Shown: positions 27,469 to 36,444, numbered from the stretch's first letter. The stretch is 64,000 nt of DNA from Malaciobacter pacificus (GCF_004214795.1 NZ_CP035928.1:806001-870000); one strand, 5' to 3'. A program made the numbers and translations. Notes: a model not told the origin generated them from the letters alone.

Positions 27469-29757
27469 GTGAATTTAAAGAGACTTTTTATGTTACTGTT
27501 TATTTTAAATACAGTTTCGTTTATTTTTGTTGCAGTTGTGATTAATAAATATCAAAAATCAACAATAAAACTTGAAGATGCATATCAAATGCAATATAAG
27601 TCTTTGATTCTAGCTCAAGAATTAAGACAAAGTAGTGATGACTTAACAAGAATGGCAAGAACTTATGTAATCACTGGAAACTCTATGTTTGAAGAGCAGT
27701 TTAAAACTGTATTTGACATTAGAAATGGTGATTTGCCAAGACCCCAAAGATATAATGGTATATTTTGGGATTTTTATACTTTAGGGGATAAAAAACCTAT
27801 TTTAGATGGAGAAAAAATCGCACTTAAAGAACTTATGCAAAGGGCAAACTTCCCTGAATCAGAGTTAAATTTATTATATGCTTCAAAAAAAGAATCAGAT
27901 GACTTAACAAATTTGGAACACAAAGCTATGAATGCAGTTAAAGGAATTTTCCAAGATGAAAATGGTAACTATACAATTCATGGTGAACCTAATTTTAAAT
28001 TAGCTAGAGATATTATGCATTCTGATGAATATCATGAAGCAAAAATTAGAATTATGAAACCAATTGATGATTTTTATAAAGCTTTTGAATCAAGAACTAA
28101 ACAAAAAGTAGATGAAGCTAGAATAATAGTAAAAGAGTTAGAGTTTTACGTAAATGTGATTGTACTATTTTCAATAATTCTTTTTCTAATGTCATTCTTT
28201 ATTATTTTATTTAGAATTGTGTATCCAATTGATTACTTAAGAAAAGTTATGATGAAACTTTCATCAAATGATATGAGTGTTGAGTTAGAAAAAAATAAAT
28301 ATCAAGATGAAGTTGGAGATATGATAGCTTCAGTTCAAATTTTTAAAGATAATACAGAAAAATTAATTGAAAGTGAACATCAGATTAAACTAGCTATGGA
28401 AGAAGCAACAAGTGCAAATAAAGCAAAATCAACCTTTTTAGCTAGAATGAGTCATGAATTAAGAACACCTTTAAATGCTATTTTAGGTTTTGCAAACCTT
28501 TTAAGAAAGTCCTCAAATATAAATGAACAAGAAAAGAAAAACTTAGAGGTTATAAAAAGAAGTGGAAATCACTTATTAAATATTATAAATGAGATTTTAG
28601 AACTTTCAAAAATAGAAGCAGGAAAAATCGAATTAGTTCCTAAAACCTTTGAGTTTCATGAATTTATAAAAGATATTGAATCTATGTTTGCATTTAGGTG
28701 TGAATCTAAAGGATTAAACTTTAAGTTAAATGTTGATTCAAATGTTCCAAATATCATAAAAGCTGATGAACAAAGATTAAGGCAGATACTTATTAATTTG
28801 TTAGGAAATTCTCTAAAATTTACTATAAATGGTGAAATAACTTTAAATATTTATGCACAAAATAAAAAACTCTTCTTTGAAGTAAAAGATACAGGAATTG
28901 GAATAGACATCCAAAATCAAAAAAAGATTTTTAAGCCATTTGAACAGATAAAAAAAGATGATTATAACTCACAAGGAACAGGCCTTGGTTTATCTATTAC
29001 TAAAGAGTTGATTTCACTTATGGGTGGAACTATTTATCTTAAAAGTTTTATAGGTAAAGGGAGTGAATTTTATTTTAGTATTAATTATGAAAAATCTGTA
29101 AAAAATAAGTTAGAAGAAAAAATATTTACAAAAGATATTGCAGGAATTGCAGATGTAAATGATGATAAAACAATTTTAGTTGTTGATGATATAAAAGAGA
29201 ATAGAGATTTAGTAGTACAAATACTAAATCAATATGGCTTTAAAACCTATGAAGCTAGTAGTGGAGAAGAAGCAATTGATATTTTCAAAGCTCATAGTAT
29301 TGATTTAATATTTATGGATATTTTAATGAGTGGACTTGATGGACTAGAAACAACACAAATTATTAGAAAAGATTTAAATAAAAAAGATATTCCAATTATT
29401 GCACTTTCAGCAAATGTTTTTGAAGAAGATAAACAAAAAGCTTATAATAGTGGCGCAAATGATTTTTTATCAAAACCATTTGATGAAAAAGAGTTAATTA
29501 ATATTTTGCAAAAATATTTGAATATTGAAGTGGTTTTTGAAAAACAAGAAAAAGTAGATTTTAAACTCTCTTTTGAAAATGTACCAAAAGATTTTTTTGA
29601 AAAATTAATCTATTATTGTTTGCAAATGGATAATGAATCTATAAAAGATTTAATATCTACAAATAAATTAGATAAAAAAAGTAAAAAGTTTTTAGAAGAT
29701 TTTTTAGAAGATTTTGATTATCAGTCTATTTTAAAAATATGTGAGAAATATAAATAA
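27469..29757 (+). CDS. Hybrid sensor histidine kinase with C-terminal receiver
   Basis: This 762-residue kinase starts at GTG after a GAGGA ribosome-binding site. Helices at about 5-25 and 225-252 flank an extracytoplasmic domain ('ARTYVITGNSMFEEQFKTVF' type, four-helix-like). A HAMP domain, HisKA 'ARMSHELRTPLNAI' (His329), N box 'NLLGNSLKFT' and G box 'GTGLGLSITKELI' follow. The receiver carries Asp617 in 'DLIFMDILMSGLDG'. The stop codon TAA (29755-29757) is part of the 9-bp target duplication of the inserted IS256-family element; the protein itself is intact. Confidence 0.93.
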   Translation: MNLKRLFMLLFILNTVSFIFVAVVINKYQKSTIKLEDAYQMQYKSLILAQELRQSSDDLTRMARTYVITGNSMFEEQFKTVFDIRNGDLPRPQRYNGIFWDFYTLGDKKPILDGEKIALKELMQRANFPESELNLLYASKKESDDLTNLEHKAMNAVKGIFQDENGNYTIHGEPNFKLARDIMHSDEYHEAKIRIMKPIDDFYKAFESRTKQKVDEARIIVKELEFYVNVIVLFSIILFLMSFFIILFRIVYPIDYLRKVMMKLSSNDMSVELEKNKYQDEVGDMIASVQIFKDNTEKLIESEHQIKLAMEEATSANKAKSTFLARMSHELRTPLNAILGFANLLRKSSNINEQEKKNLEVIKRSGNHLLNIINEILELSKIEAGKIELVPKTFEFHEFIKDIESMFAFRCESKGLNFKLNVDSNVPNIIKADEQRLRQILINLLGNSLKFTINGEITLNIYAQNKKLFFEVKDTGIGIDIQNQKKIFKPFEQIKKDDYNSQGTGLGLSITKELISLMGGTIYLKSFIGKGSEFYFSINYEKSVKNKLEEKIFTKDIAGIADVNDDKTILVVDDIKENRDLVVQILNQYGFKTYEASSGEEAIDIFKAHSIDLIFMDILMSGLDGLETTQIIRKDLNKKDIPIIALSANVFEEDKQKAYNSGANDFLSKPFDEKELINILQKYLNIEVVFEKQEKVDFKLSFENVPKDFFEKLIYYCLQMDNESIKDLISTNKLDKKSKKFLEDFLEDFDYQSILKICEKYK

Positions 29758-29763
29758 AAAGAG
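29755..29763. repeat. Left target-site duplication
   Basis: TAAAAAGAG here recurs at 32652-32660 on the other side of the element. Nine bases fits the 8-9 bp duplication of IS256-family transposition. The repeat includes the stop codon of the upstream kinase gene. Confidence 0.85.
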
Positions 29764-29821
29764 GGAGTGTTAGAAATTTTGTGTCAGTCTGATAGAATTT
29801 ATAATTCTAAAGGATTGAACA

Positions 29822-31050
29822 ATGAATCAAACATTTGATTTAAATGAAGCACTTGAACAAATAAAAGCAGGTTCAAAAATAGATGGTAAAGATGGAGTCT
29901 TAGCTCCTCTTATTAAACAACTTACAGAAGCTGTATTACAAGCTGAACTTGAGTCTCATTTAACTTCTGAGATAAATAAAAATAGAAAAAATGGTAAATC
30001 TATTAAAACTATGAAAAGTAGTGTTGGTGAATTTGAACTTGATGTTCCAAGAGATAGAAATGGTTCTTATGAGCCTCAAATAGTTAAAAAACATCAAACT
30101 CATATGTCAGATAATATAGAACAAAAAATTCTATCTTTGTATGCTTTAGGAAATAGTTATAGTCAAATATCTGAACATATTGAAGAAATGTATGGAATGA
30201 GTTTTTCTAAAGCTACAATAAGTGCTGTTACTGATAAAGTTATACCATTATTAAAAGAATGGCAACAAAGACCACTTGAATCAATCTACCCCTTTGTGTG
30301 GCTTGATGCAATACACTATAAGATTAAAGATAATGGAAGATATATATCTAAAGCTGTTTATACTGTTTTAGGAGTTGGATTAAATGGTAAAAAGGAGATA
30401 TTAGGATTATATCTGTCAGAAAATGAAGGAGCTAATTTTTGGTTACAGGTTTTAACTGATTTAAATAATAGAGGAGTAGAAGATATACTTATTGCATCTA
30501 TTGATGGATTAAAAGGATTTCCTGAAGCTATAAATGCAATATTTCCTAATACAGAAATACAGTTGTGTATTGTTCATCAAATTAGAAATTCAATTAGATA
30601 TGTTGCTTCAAAAGATCAAAAAGAGTTTATGAAAGATTTAAAACTTATTTATCAAGCTATTTCAAAAGAATCAGCAGAAGAAGCATTAGTTCAACTTGAA
30701 AATAAGTGGGGTAAAAAATACCCTATTGTAATTCAATCTTGGAAAAACAAGTGGGAAAACTTATCTGCCTATTTTAAATATCCTGAAGATATTAGAAGAA
30801 TTATCTATACTACAAATATTATTGAATCAATACATAGGCAATTTAGAAAGCTTACAGCTTAGAACGAACACAAAGTGTGAGAAAAACTAAAGGAGCTTTT
30901 CCAAATGAAAATTCACTTTTAAAACTATTGTATATGGGAATTCAGAATGCAAATAAAAAATGGACTATGCCAGTTAGGAATTGGTCTCTTACAATCTCTC
31001 AACTTACAATATTTTTTGAAGGTAGGTTAGATAATCAATTGAGTATTTAA
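29822..31050 (+). pseudogene. IS256-family transposase, disrupted
   Basis: The first 346 codons carry the IS256 DDE residues: Asp in 'VWLDAIHYK', Asp in 'ASIDGLKGFPEAI' and Glu in 'TTNIIESIHRQFRKL'. The frame then ends at TAG (30860). About 26 extra bases (30857-30882) separate 'RQFRKLT' from the expected continuation 'KTKGAFPNENSLLKLLYMG', which resumes in another frame and runs to TAA at 31050. Without the insert the protein would be full length, about 400 residues. The truncated form keeps all three acidic residues but lacks the C-terminal ~55 residues, so activity is doubtful. Confidence 0.9.
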
Positions 31051-31064
31051 AACTATAAGTATAA

Positions 31065-31087
31065 TAGCCATCTTTTTTAGATGGCTA
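31065..31087. terminator. Bidirectional terminator inside the IS element
   Basis: A perfect 9-bp stem (TAGCCATCT / AGATGGCTA) with a five-T loop lies between the transposase end and the convergent permease stop. Confidence 0.75.
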
Positions 31088-31089
31088 CT

Positions 31090-32133
31090 TTAATTCTTTT
31101 TTGAAGATATAGACTTAATCCATTGCTTACCAACAAAATAAAACATAGTGACTAAAAATATAATAGCACCACCTATATCAAGTATTGATTTTGATTCACT
31201 TTCTAAACTATCTAATGTATAAACAAACCATTCTTTTGGAAATGCAAAATCAATCATTAATGCAAATGAAACAGTGACTACAATAATTGAGATAAGATAT
31301 ATTATTAAGACATCATTTCCAAGAATTTTCTTTATAATCCCTGCTGTAATGATATTTGTAGCAGGAGCTGCTGCTAAAAAAATAAAAGCTACTCCAGGAC
31401 TTACTCCAACTGCTAACATTGATAAAGCAATAGGAATGGCTGAAATAGAACATACATATAAAGGTAATGCAACTAAAAAAACTAATGCATAAGCGATAAA
31501 TAAATTATCATTTAAAAATTCAATCCCATTATTTGGAATTAAAAGCAAAAATAAAGTTGCTAATATTAGACCATAAAACATTGGTTTTGCTAAATCACTA
31601 AAAACTTCATTCATTGCATAATCATATGCTTTTTTAAATTGACTCTCTTTTACTACTTCATTAGAAGAAGAACCACAACAAGAAGAACTACAACAAGACT
31701 TTTTCTCTTCTTCTTGAATGTCATCATATGATTCTTTTACAAAACTACCAGCAACAACTCCACTAATGAAACTTGAAATAACTCTAATTATTGCCATTGG
31801 AAGACCAAATACTCCATATGTAGCTATAATTGAATCAATTCCAGTCATTGGAGTAGTAATATAAAAACTTGTCACAGCTTTTTTAGAAGCACCTTTTTGT
31901 CTTAAACTTGTAGCCAAAGGTATTACACCACAAGAACAAAGAGGAAGAGGAATACCATATAATGCCCCTTTTAAAGCACTATATTTATTATCTTCACCTA
32001 AATGTTTTTTAATCCAATCTTCTGAAATATATAGGTGGATTATTCCTACAAAAATTAATCCAATTAAAACATATAGACCTATCATTACTGATAGTTCCCA
32101 AAAGCTTTGCAAAAAATTTAATATAAATTCCAT
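31090..32133 (-). CDS. SO_0444/ArsP-type metal efflux permease (IS passenger)
   Basis: The 347-residue membrane protein has about 8-10 helices in two halves of the DUF318/ArsP_1 (PF03773) type. The hallmark 'PLPLCSCGVIPLA' is near residues 58-70, and the second half has 'LPLYVCSISAIPIALSML'. A cytoplasmic loop near 145-157 is cysteine-rich ('KKSCCSSSCCGSS'), which suggests thiophilic metal binding. The SO_0444 group is linked to Cu/Zn export and ArsP to organoarsenicals; which applies here is open. An ArsR repressor gene lies 2 bases upstream on the same strand. Confidence 0.88.
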   Translation of the reverse strand: MEFILNFLQSFWELSVMIGLYVLIGLIFVGIIHLYISEDWIKKHLGEDNKYSALKGALYGIPLPLCSCGVIPLATSLRQKGASKKAVTSFYITTPMTGIDSIIATYGVFGLPMAIIRVISSFISGVVAGSFVKESYDDIQEEEKKSCCSSSCCGSSSNEVVKESQFKKAYDYAMNEVFSDLAKPMFYGLILATLFLLLIPNNGIEFLNDNLFIAYALVFLVALPLYVCSISAIPIALSMLAVGVSPGVAFIFLAAAPATNIITAGIIKKILGNDVLIIYLISIIVVTVSFALMIDFAFPKEWFVYTLDSLESESKSILDIGGAIIFLVTMFYFVGKQWIKSISSKKN

Positions 32134-32135
32134 AC

Positions 32136-32495
32136 TTATTCCTTGAATAAAAATATTTTTTCTAATAAACCTATTAAATCAGGGTTATTCACTTCATCAA
32201 TAAAATAGTAAATAGTTAAACCTTCTCTTGATTTATTCAATATTCCACCATCTTTTAATTTTCTAAGGTGTTGTGAAATTGCAGATTGATTAACTTCTAA
32301 TATTTCACCAATGTCACATACACAAAGTTTATTGAAGTTTTTAAGTAGTAATACAATTTTTAGTCTAACACTATTTGACAGTAGTGCTAATTTTTCTGAT
32401 TCTTTTTCTATCTCTAAATGATTATCAGAAATAAAACTCTTAGCTTTTTCAACTTCACTGATATTACTTGACTCTCTATAACATTCTTCACTCAT
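32136..32495 (-). CDS. ArsR/SmtB-family metal-sensing repressor (IS passenger)
   Basis: The 119-residue protein has the ArsR winged helix ('VRLKIVLLLKNF', 'VCDIGEILEVNQSAISQHLRKLKDGGIL' in part). The metal-sensing motif 'LCVCDI' (Cys58, Cys60) matches the ELCVCDL motif of As/Sb and Cd/Pb sensors. An additional Cys at residue 5 could complete the site. It is first in the repressor-permease unit and has a 26-bp perfect palindrome 15 bases before its start, so it should autorepress and release on metal binding. Confidence 0.93.
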   Translation of the reverse strand: MSEECYRESSNISEVEKAKSFISDNHLEIEKESEKLALLSNSVRLKIVLLLKNFNKLCVCDIGEILEVNQSAISQHLRKLKDGGILNKSREGLTIYYFIDEVNNPDLIGLLEKIFLFKE

Positions 32496-32510
32496 ATAAA
32501 CTCCAATATA

Positions 32511-32536
32511 ATTATATTAGAATATTCTAATATAAT
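32511..32536. promoter_or_regulatory. Operator palindrome of the ArsR-permease unit
   Basis: A perfect 26-bp palindrome with half-site ATTATATTAGAAT lies just upstream of the arsR-type start. Its length, A/T content and position match ArsR/SmtB operators of 12-2-12 type. Confidence 0.8.
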
Positions 32537-32651
32537 AAAATATGTTTGTCAAGTTGATTTATTATTAGTGGAATTAAATTTACAAATAATTATGAATATG
32601 ATATAGTTTTATTCAACTATCAGGATTTGACACAAAACTCTAAACAGTCTC

Positions 32652-32660
32652 TAAAAAGAG
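32652..32660. repeat. Right target-site duplication
   Basis: TAAAAAGAG, the match of 29755-29763. Here it forms the 5' arm of the terminator hairpin, showing the original sequence context before insertion. Confidence 0.85.
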
Positions 32661-32674
32661 TAAAAACTCTTTTT
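32653..32674. terminator. Terminator hairpin that received the IS insertion
   Basis: AAAAAGAG and CTCTTTTT form an 8-bp stem with loop TAAAAA, followed by a T-rich run. It overlaps the stop of the PAS gene and originally also ended the kinase gene now 2.9 kb away. The element inserted next to its left arm, and duplicated that arm. Confidence 0.7.
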
Positions 32675-33068
32675 ATTTTTCCTCTTTAATCAATTGTTCA
32701 TATAACTTAATATGTTCATTAATTTCTTCTTGAGAAGCTTTTCTTCTACAAGATAAATATGTTCTGTTGCCTTGGGCATTTATACTTGGAAAAACAGTTG
32801 CAAAAACCCAATAGTAGTTACCTGATTTTGTTTTATTTTTAACGTATCCACTCCAAATTTCTTCTTTTTTTACAGTATTCCATAAATCTTTGAAGGCAGC
32901 CTTTGGCATATCTTCATGCCTTACTAAGTTATGAGGTTGCCCTATAAGTTCATCAACTCCATATTCTGCAATTTTACAAAAGTCATCATTTGCAAATAGA
33001 ATAATTCCTTTTTCATCTGTTTCGCTAACTAAAAATGCATTATCATCTAAAACTATTTCTTTATTCAT
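32673..33068 (-). CDS. cetB: Aer/CetB-like PAS protein for energy taxis
   Basis: The 131-residue protein is a single PAS domain. The Aer-type FAD-binding signature is present: 'FANDDFCKIAEYGVDELIGQ' region, 'HNLVRHEDMPKAAFKDLW', and 'GYVKNKTKSGNYYWVFATV' in part. In Campylobacter, CetB is a separate PAS protein that senses redox state and signals through CetA. The gene lies 9 bases downstream of a chemoreceptor lacking its own sensor domain, which matches that split design. Confidence 0.8.
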   Translation of the reverse strand: MNKEIVLDDNAFLVSETDEKGIILFANDDFCKIAEYGVDELIGQPHNLVRHEDMPKAAFKDLWNTVKKEEIWSGYVKNKTKSGNYYWVFATVFPSINAQGNRTYLSCRRKASQEEINEHIKLYEQLIKEEK

Positions 33069-33077
33069 CAGATATCC

Positions 33078-34478
33078 TTAGTTTACTTTTTTTGTTTTAG
33101 CATCTTCTACTAAAAGGTGGGCCAACTCAAGAGTTTCACTTGTATATTTTGCAACATTTGTTGCTTCATTTGCATTTTCTTGAGTAACTTTATCTAAAAT
33201 TGATACAGCATCATTAATTTGTTCAATTCCTGTTAGTTGTTCATTTGATGCACTACTAACATCTTGAATAATATCTATAGTTTCAGAGATTGCATTATTT
33301 AACTCTTCATATCCCTTACTCATATTATCAGATATTTTTTTCCCTTCATTTGCTTTTAAAGTTGCAGTTTCTACTAATTGTTTTATCTCTTTTGCAGCTT
33401 CTGCACTTCTTGTTGCTAGGTTTCTAACTTCTTGTGCAACTACTGCAAATCCTTTTCCAGCCTCACCAGCAGTTGCAGCTTCAACAGCAGCATTTAGTGA
33501 TAAAATATTTGTTTGGAAAGCTATTTGGTCAATAACTGTAATTGCTTCATTAACAGCACTCATTCCATCATTTATTTCATCCATAGAAGATGCAGTTTCT
33601 AGTGAGAGTTTTTCTCCTAATTTTACAGATTCTTTAACATTTTTACTTAAATCAGACATTTTTCTTGCATTTAATGTATTGTTTTTTGTAATAGAAGTAA
33701 TCTCTTCAAGTGCAGCAGCCGTTTGTTCTAATGATGCTGCTTGTTCATTTGCTCTTGAAACAAGATTTTTTATTGATTCATTGGTTTTTTCAGAGTTTGA
33801 TTCTAATAAATTCCCATTTTTTAAATTTTGTTTAGCATTATCATTTAATTCTCTTCCTAATTTATTAATTTGCTCCATTGTTACTAACATTTTACCTTTT
33901 AGTATAGGATTTATTTTCATTTGATGTCGGTAGTCTTGATGAGTATATTTATCCATTATATCTACAAGCTCTTCCATGTTTTTATTTGTTGTTTCGAGCA
34001 TTTCATTAACTATCTTTTTTAAAGTCATAATCATAAAATTTTCAGAGTTTGCATTTATTTTTGAAATATAAATTCCTTGAGAAACTTTATTTAATGATAT
34101 TACGACTTCTCCCAAAACGTGCATATCATTTTTTCTCATTACATCAAATTTATCAACATATTTGTTTAATTCTTTTAAAATATGCCCTATATCATCATTT
34201 TTTATAAATTCAGCTCTTCTTATTCTATTTGTTTTAAAGAAAGCAAAGTCCATCAAATCATCGATGTATCTTTTTAGCCTATCTATCCCACCACAAATTC
34301 TTTTCATGGAGTAAAGACTTAAATATGTAATTACTGTTATAAAAAGTATATTAACAATAACTAATGATAGAATATCACCTTTATTTAATATTGCAACAAG
34401 TGTCAAAGTTGCAAAACCTGTCAAACTCAAAATTAAATTGAGAAGTATCCTTTTTTTGGTGTTTAAATGTAATAACAT
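33078..34478 (-). CDS. cetA: CetA-like methyl-accepting chemotaxis protein
   Basis: The protein has two adjacent membrane helices near the N-terminus ('[21 protein letters not shown]', '[20 protein letters not shown]' in pieces) with almost no periplasmic loop, then a HAMP-like linker and a full MCP signalling hairpin with tip '[20 protein letters not shown]', '[15 protein letters not shown]'. It has no PAS domain; the sensor is probably the PAS protein encoded next. I chose ATG at 34478 (MLLHLNTKK) with an AAGGA site; a TTG at 34511 would add 11 residues without one. Confidence 0.85.
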   Translation of the reverse strand: MLLHLNTKKRILLNLILSLTGFATLTLVAILNKGDILSLVIVNILFITVITYLSLYSMKRICGGIDRLKRYIDDLMDFAFFKTNRIRRAEFIKNDDIGHILKELNKYVDKFDVMRKNDMHVLGEVVISLNKVSQGIYISKINANSENFMIMTLKKIVNEMLETTNKNMEELVDIMDKYTHQDYRHQMKINPILKGKMLVTMEQINKLGRELNDNAKQNLKNGNLLESNSEKTNESIKNLVSRANEQAASLEQTAAALEEITSITKNNTLNARKMSDLSKNVKESVKLGEKLSLETASSMDEINDGMSAVNEAITVIDQIAFQTNILSLNAAVEAATAGEAGKGFAVVAQEVRNLATRSAEAAKEIKQLVETATLKANEGKKISDNMSKGYEELNNAISETIDIIQDVSSASNEQLTGIEQINDAVSILDKVTQENANEATNVAKYTSETLELAHLLVEDAKTKKVN

Positions 34479-34666
34479 TTTAAATCCTTGATTAACTTTT
34501 ATGAAATTCAACCTACTATGAAAATACTATAATAATTTATTATAATATCCTATTAAATAAATATTTATTTATTCCACAGTTTTGTAAAAAAATAATAATC
34601 AAATATAATAAATAAGTAATTTAGCTTAGATATAATTAAATCATAAAAAATATTTTAGGAGTCTTT

Positions 34667-35386
34667 ATGAAATTTATATATCTAATAATATTTATTTTAT
34701 TGAGTGTTAATGTATATGCAAATAATGTTGATAAAGCAATTGAATTAAGAAATAATGGACAAATTAGTGAAGCTATAAAGCTTTTTAATAAAGCTTGTGA
34801 AAACTATCAACCAAGAGCTTGTTATAACCTTGCAGTTATGTATGATGAAGGTAAACTTTTAAAACAAGATTTGAAAAAAGCAACTAACTTATATAAAAAA
34901 GCTTGTGAATTAAATCATGGTTTTGCTTGTTATAATCTCGCATTAATATATGACAAAGGAAAGGGAATAACTCAAAACCAATTAAAAGCAAAAGATTTAT
35001 ATGAAAAATCTTGTAAGTTGGGTGATTCATTTGGATGTTATAACTTAGGAGTAATTTTTTATGATGGTAAGATAATTGAGAAAAATCTTTTAAAAGCAAA
35101 AAAATATTTTGAATTTGCTTGTGATAAAAATGATGCAGATGCTTGCCATAATTTAGCCTTAATGTATGAAAATAAAAAAGGTGTAAAAAGAGACTATAAA
35201 AAAGCGTTTGAACTTTATTCTAAAGCTTGTATTGAAAAAAAAGGAACATCTTGTAATAATCTTGCTCTTATGTATTATAATGGTTTAGGAGTTACTTCAA
35301 GTATTCAAAAAACAAAAGAGATGTTAAAACTTGGTTGTGAATATGGTGATGATACTTCTTGTAGAAACTATGAAAAAATAAAATAA
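34667..35386 (+). CDS. Cysteine-rich Sel1-repeat protein (Hcp-like)
   Basis: The 239-residue protein has a signal peptide (MKFIYLIIFILLSVNVYA). It has six or so repeats of about 36 residues with a cysteine pair in each, for example 'ACENYQPRACYNLAVMYDEG' and 'ACELNHGFACYNLALIYDKG'. This is the pattern of Helicobacter cysteine-rich proteins, where each repeat is locked by a disulfide. It should be a stable periplasmic or secreted scaffold. An AGGAG ribosome-binding site precedes the ATG, and a DUF2721 gene follows 16 bases later. Confidence 0.9.
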   Translation: MKFIYLIIFILLSVNVYANNVDKAIELRNNGQISEAIKLFNKACENYQPRACYNLAVMYDEGKLLKQDLKKATNLYKKACELNHGFACYNLALIYDKGKGITQNQLKAKDLYEKSCKLGDSFGCYNLGVIFYDGKIIEKNLLKAKKYFEFACDKNDADACHNLALMYENKKGVKRDYKKAFELYSKACIEKKGTSCNNLALMYYNGLGVTSSIQKTKEMLKLGCEYGDDTSCRNYEKIK

Positions 35387-35402
35387 AGGATTTTAATAAA
35401 TT

Positions 35403-35801
35403 ATGGATATTGAAATATCAACACCAGCACTTCTTTTCCCAGCTATTTCACTACTGCTTTTAGCATATACAAATAGATTTCTAACAACAGGACAATTAAT
35501 ACGGTCAATTTCTAATCAAGCAAGAACGCACGGTGGACATGAACTTTCAGGACAAATTGAAAATCTAAAAAAAAGATTAGAACTAACAAAATGGATGCAG
35601 TTTTTTGGAGTGGTTTCAATACTACTTTGTACTATCTCTATGTTTGCACTTTTTTTAGGATATTACAATTTTGGTAGAGATGTTTTTGGTCTTAGTTTAC
35701 TAACTATGTGTGTATCACTTGTAATCTCACTTTGGGAAGTTTATATCTCTTCAAATGCTTTGAATTTAGAGTTAAAAGATTTGTATGATAAGTGTAAATA
35801 G
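35403..35801 (+). CDS. DUF2721-family membrane protein
   Basis: The 132-residue protein begins with a helix containing 'TPALLFPAISLLLLAYTNRF', then a charged segment ('ARTHGGHELSGQIENLKKRLEL'), then two membrane helices. This order and the N-terminal motif match the DUF2721 family. Its function is not known. It sits 16 bases after the Sel1 gene and is probably cotranscribed with it. Confidence 0.8.
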   Translation: MDIEISTPALLFPAISLLLLAYTNRFLTTGQLIRSISNQARTHGGHELSGQIENLKKRLELTKWMQFFGVVSILLCTISMFALFLGYYNFGRDVFGLSLLTMCVSLVISLWEVYISSNALNLELKDLYDKCK

Positions 35802-35839
35802 ATAAAATAATGTTATAATATTCTTATAAAAGGAGTATT

Positions 35840-36124
35840 ATGAAAAAAATAATTATTTGTCTATTTGCAATTGGAACATTTTTATGTGCATCAGAAGAAG
35901 CTTTTGTAACTATGAAAAAAATAGAAACATGTCCAGAATCAATATGCTTAACTTTTGATAATGAAGGTCAAGAACTTTTTATTGTAGCATATGATGATTT
36001 TGCAAATGAGTTTTGGAATATGAAGCAATCAAATGGTAGTTTAGAAGGAACAAAGTTTTATATTACTTATCAAAAAGATGAATATGAAAATACTTTAGAA
36101 TCATATGATATGTTAATGGATTAA
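35840..36124 (+). CDS. Small secreted protein of unknown function
   Basis: I do not recognise this 94-residue protein. It has a signal peptide (MKKIIICLFAIGTFLCA) and a small acidic mature part of about 77 residues. A cysteine pair ('ETCPESICLTF') suggests a disulfide. An AAGGAG ribosome-binding site precedes the ATG. The nearest genes are the DUF2721 gene upstream and a toxin-antitoxin pair downstream, with no functional link evident. Confidence 0.7.
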   Translation: MKKIIICLFAIGTFLCASEEAFVTMKKIETCPESICLTFDNEGQELFIVAYDDFANEFWNMKQSNGSLEGTKFYITYQKDEYENTLESYDMLMD

Positions 36125-36136
36125 TACATTAAGTTG

Positions 36137-36154
36137 TTATATTTTAAAATATAA
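36137..36154. promoter_or_regulatory. Palindromic operator candidate of toxin-antitoxin pair
   Basis: A perfect 18-bp palindrome TTATATTTTAAAATATAA lies 42 bases before the antitoxin ATG. Type II antitoxins usually repress their own promoter through such sites. Confidence 0.5.
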
Positions 36155-36195
36155 GATATAATTCTTATAGATTAAAAATATATAAAGGATATAAT

Positions 36196-36444
36196 ATGAC
36201 AACTTATGGTGTTACAGATATTCAAAATAAACCATCATTAATAAAAGCTATGGATATAGCTGAAATTATTGATAGAAGAAAACATATAACTTTAGGATAT
36301 TTTATCTCTTCAAAATATGAAGAACAAATTAGACCATTGATTGAAAAGATTGATAGAGAAGAAAAACTAGCAAAACTTAAAAAATTAAAACAACATCAAG
36401 ATTTAGAATTTGCAGAACTTGGAGTTGATGATGGAATTAAATAG
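36196..36444 (+). CDS. Phd/YefM-like antitoxin of a MazF-type pair
   Basis: The 82-residue protein has an N-terminal DNA-binding-like part ('YGVTDIQNKPSLI', 'RRKHITLGYFISSKY') resembling the start of Phd/YefM antitoxins, and a charged helical C-terminus that would wrap the toxin. An AAGGA site precedes its ATG. Its 3' end overlaps the toxin gene by 14 bases. Family assignment rests on motif and on the partner. Confidence 0.75.
   Translation: MTTYGVTDIQNKPSLIKAMDIAEIIDRRKHITLGYFISSKYEEQIRPLIEKIDREEKLAKLKKLKQHQDLEFAELGVDDGIK

Larger units (their letters stand above)
29764..32651. mobile_element. IS256-family element with metal-efflux passenger genes
   Basis: The element is about 2.9 kb. Its left end (from GGAGTGTTAGAAATTTTGTG) and the inverse of its right end (GAGACTGTTTAGAGTTTTGTG) share TTTTGTGTCA exactly, and CTGATAG further in; about 17 of the outer 23 positions match. 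A 9-bp direct repeat TAAAAAGAG flanks it. Between the ends lie a transposase gene (broken), a terminator hairpin, a permease and an ArsR repressor on the opposite strand. No inverted repeat follows the transposase itself, so the permease and repressor are inside the mobile unit as passengers. Confidence 0.88.

Noticed and set aside
31050-31089. Right end of the IS256 element just after the transposase
   Set aside because: No sequence resembling the left end occurs here; the matching inverted repeat is at 32617-32651.
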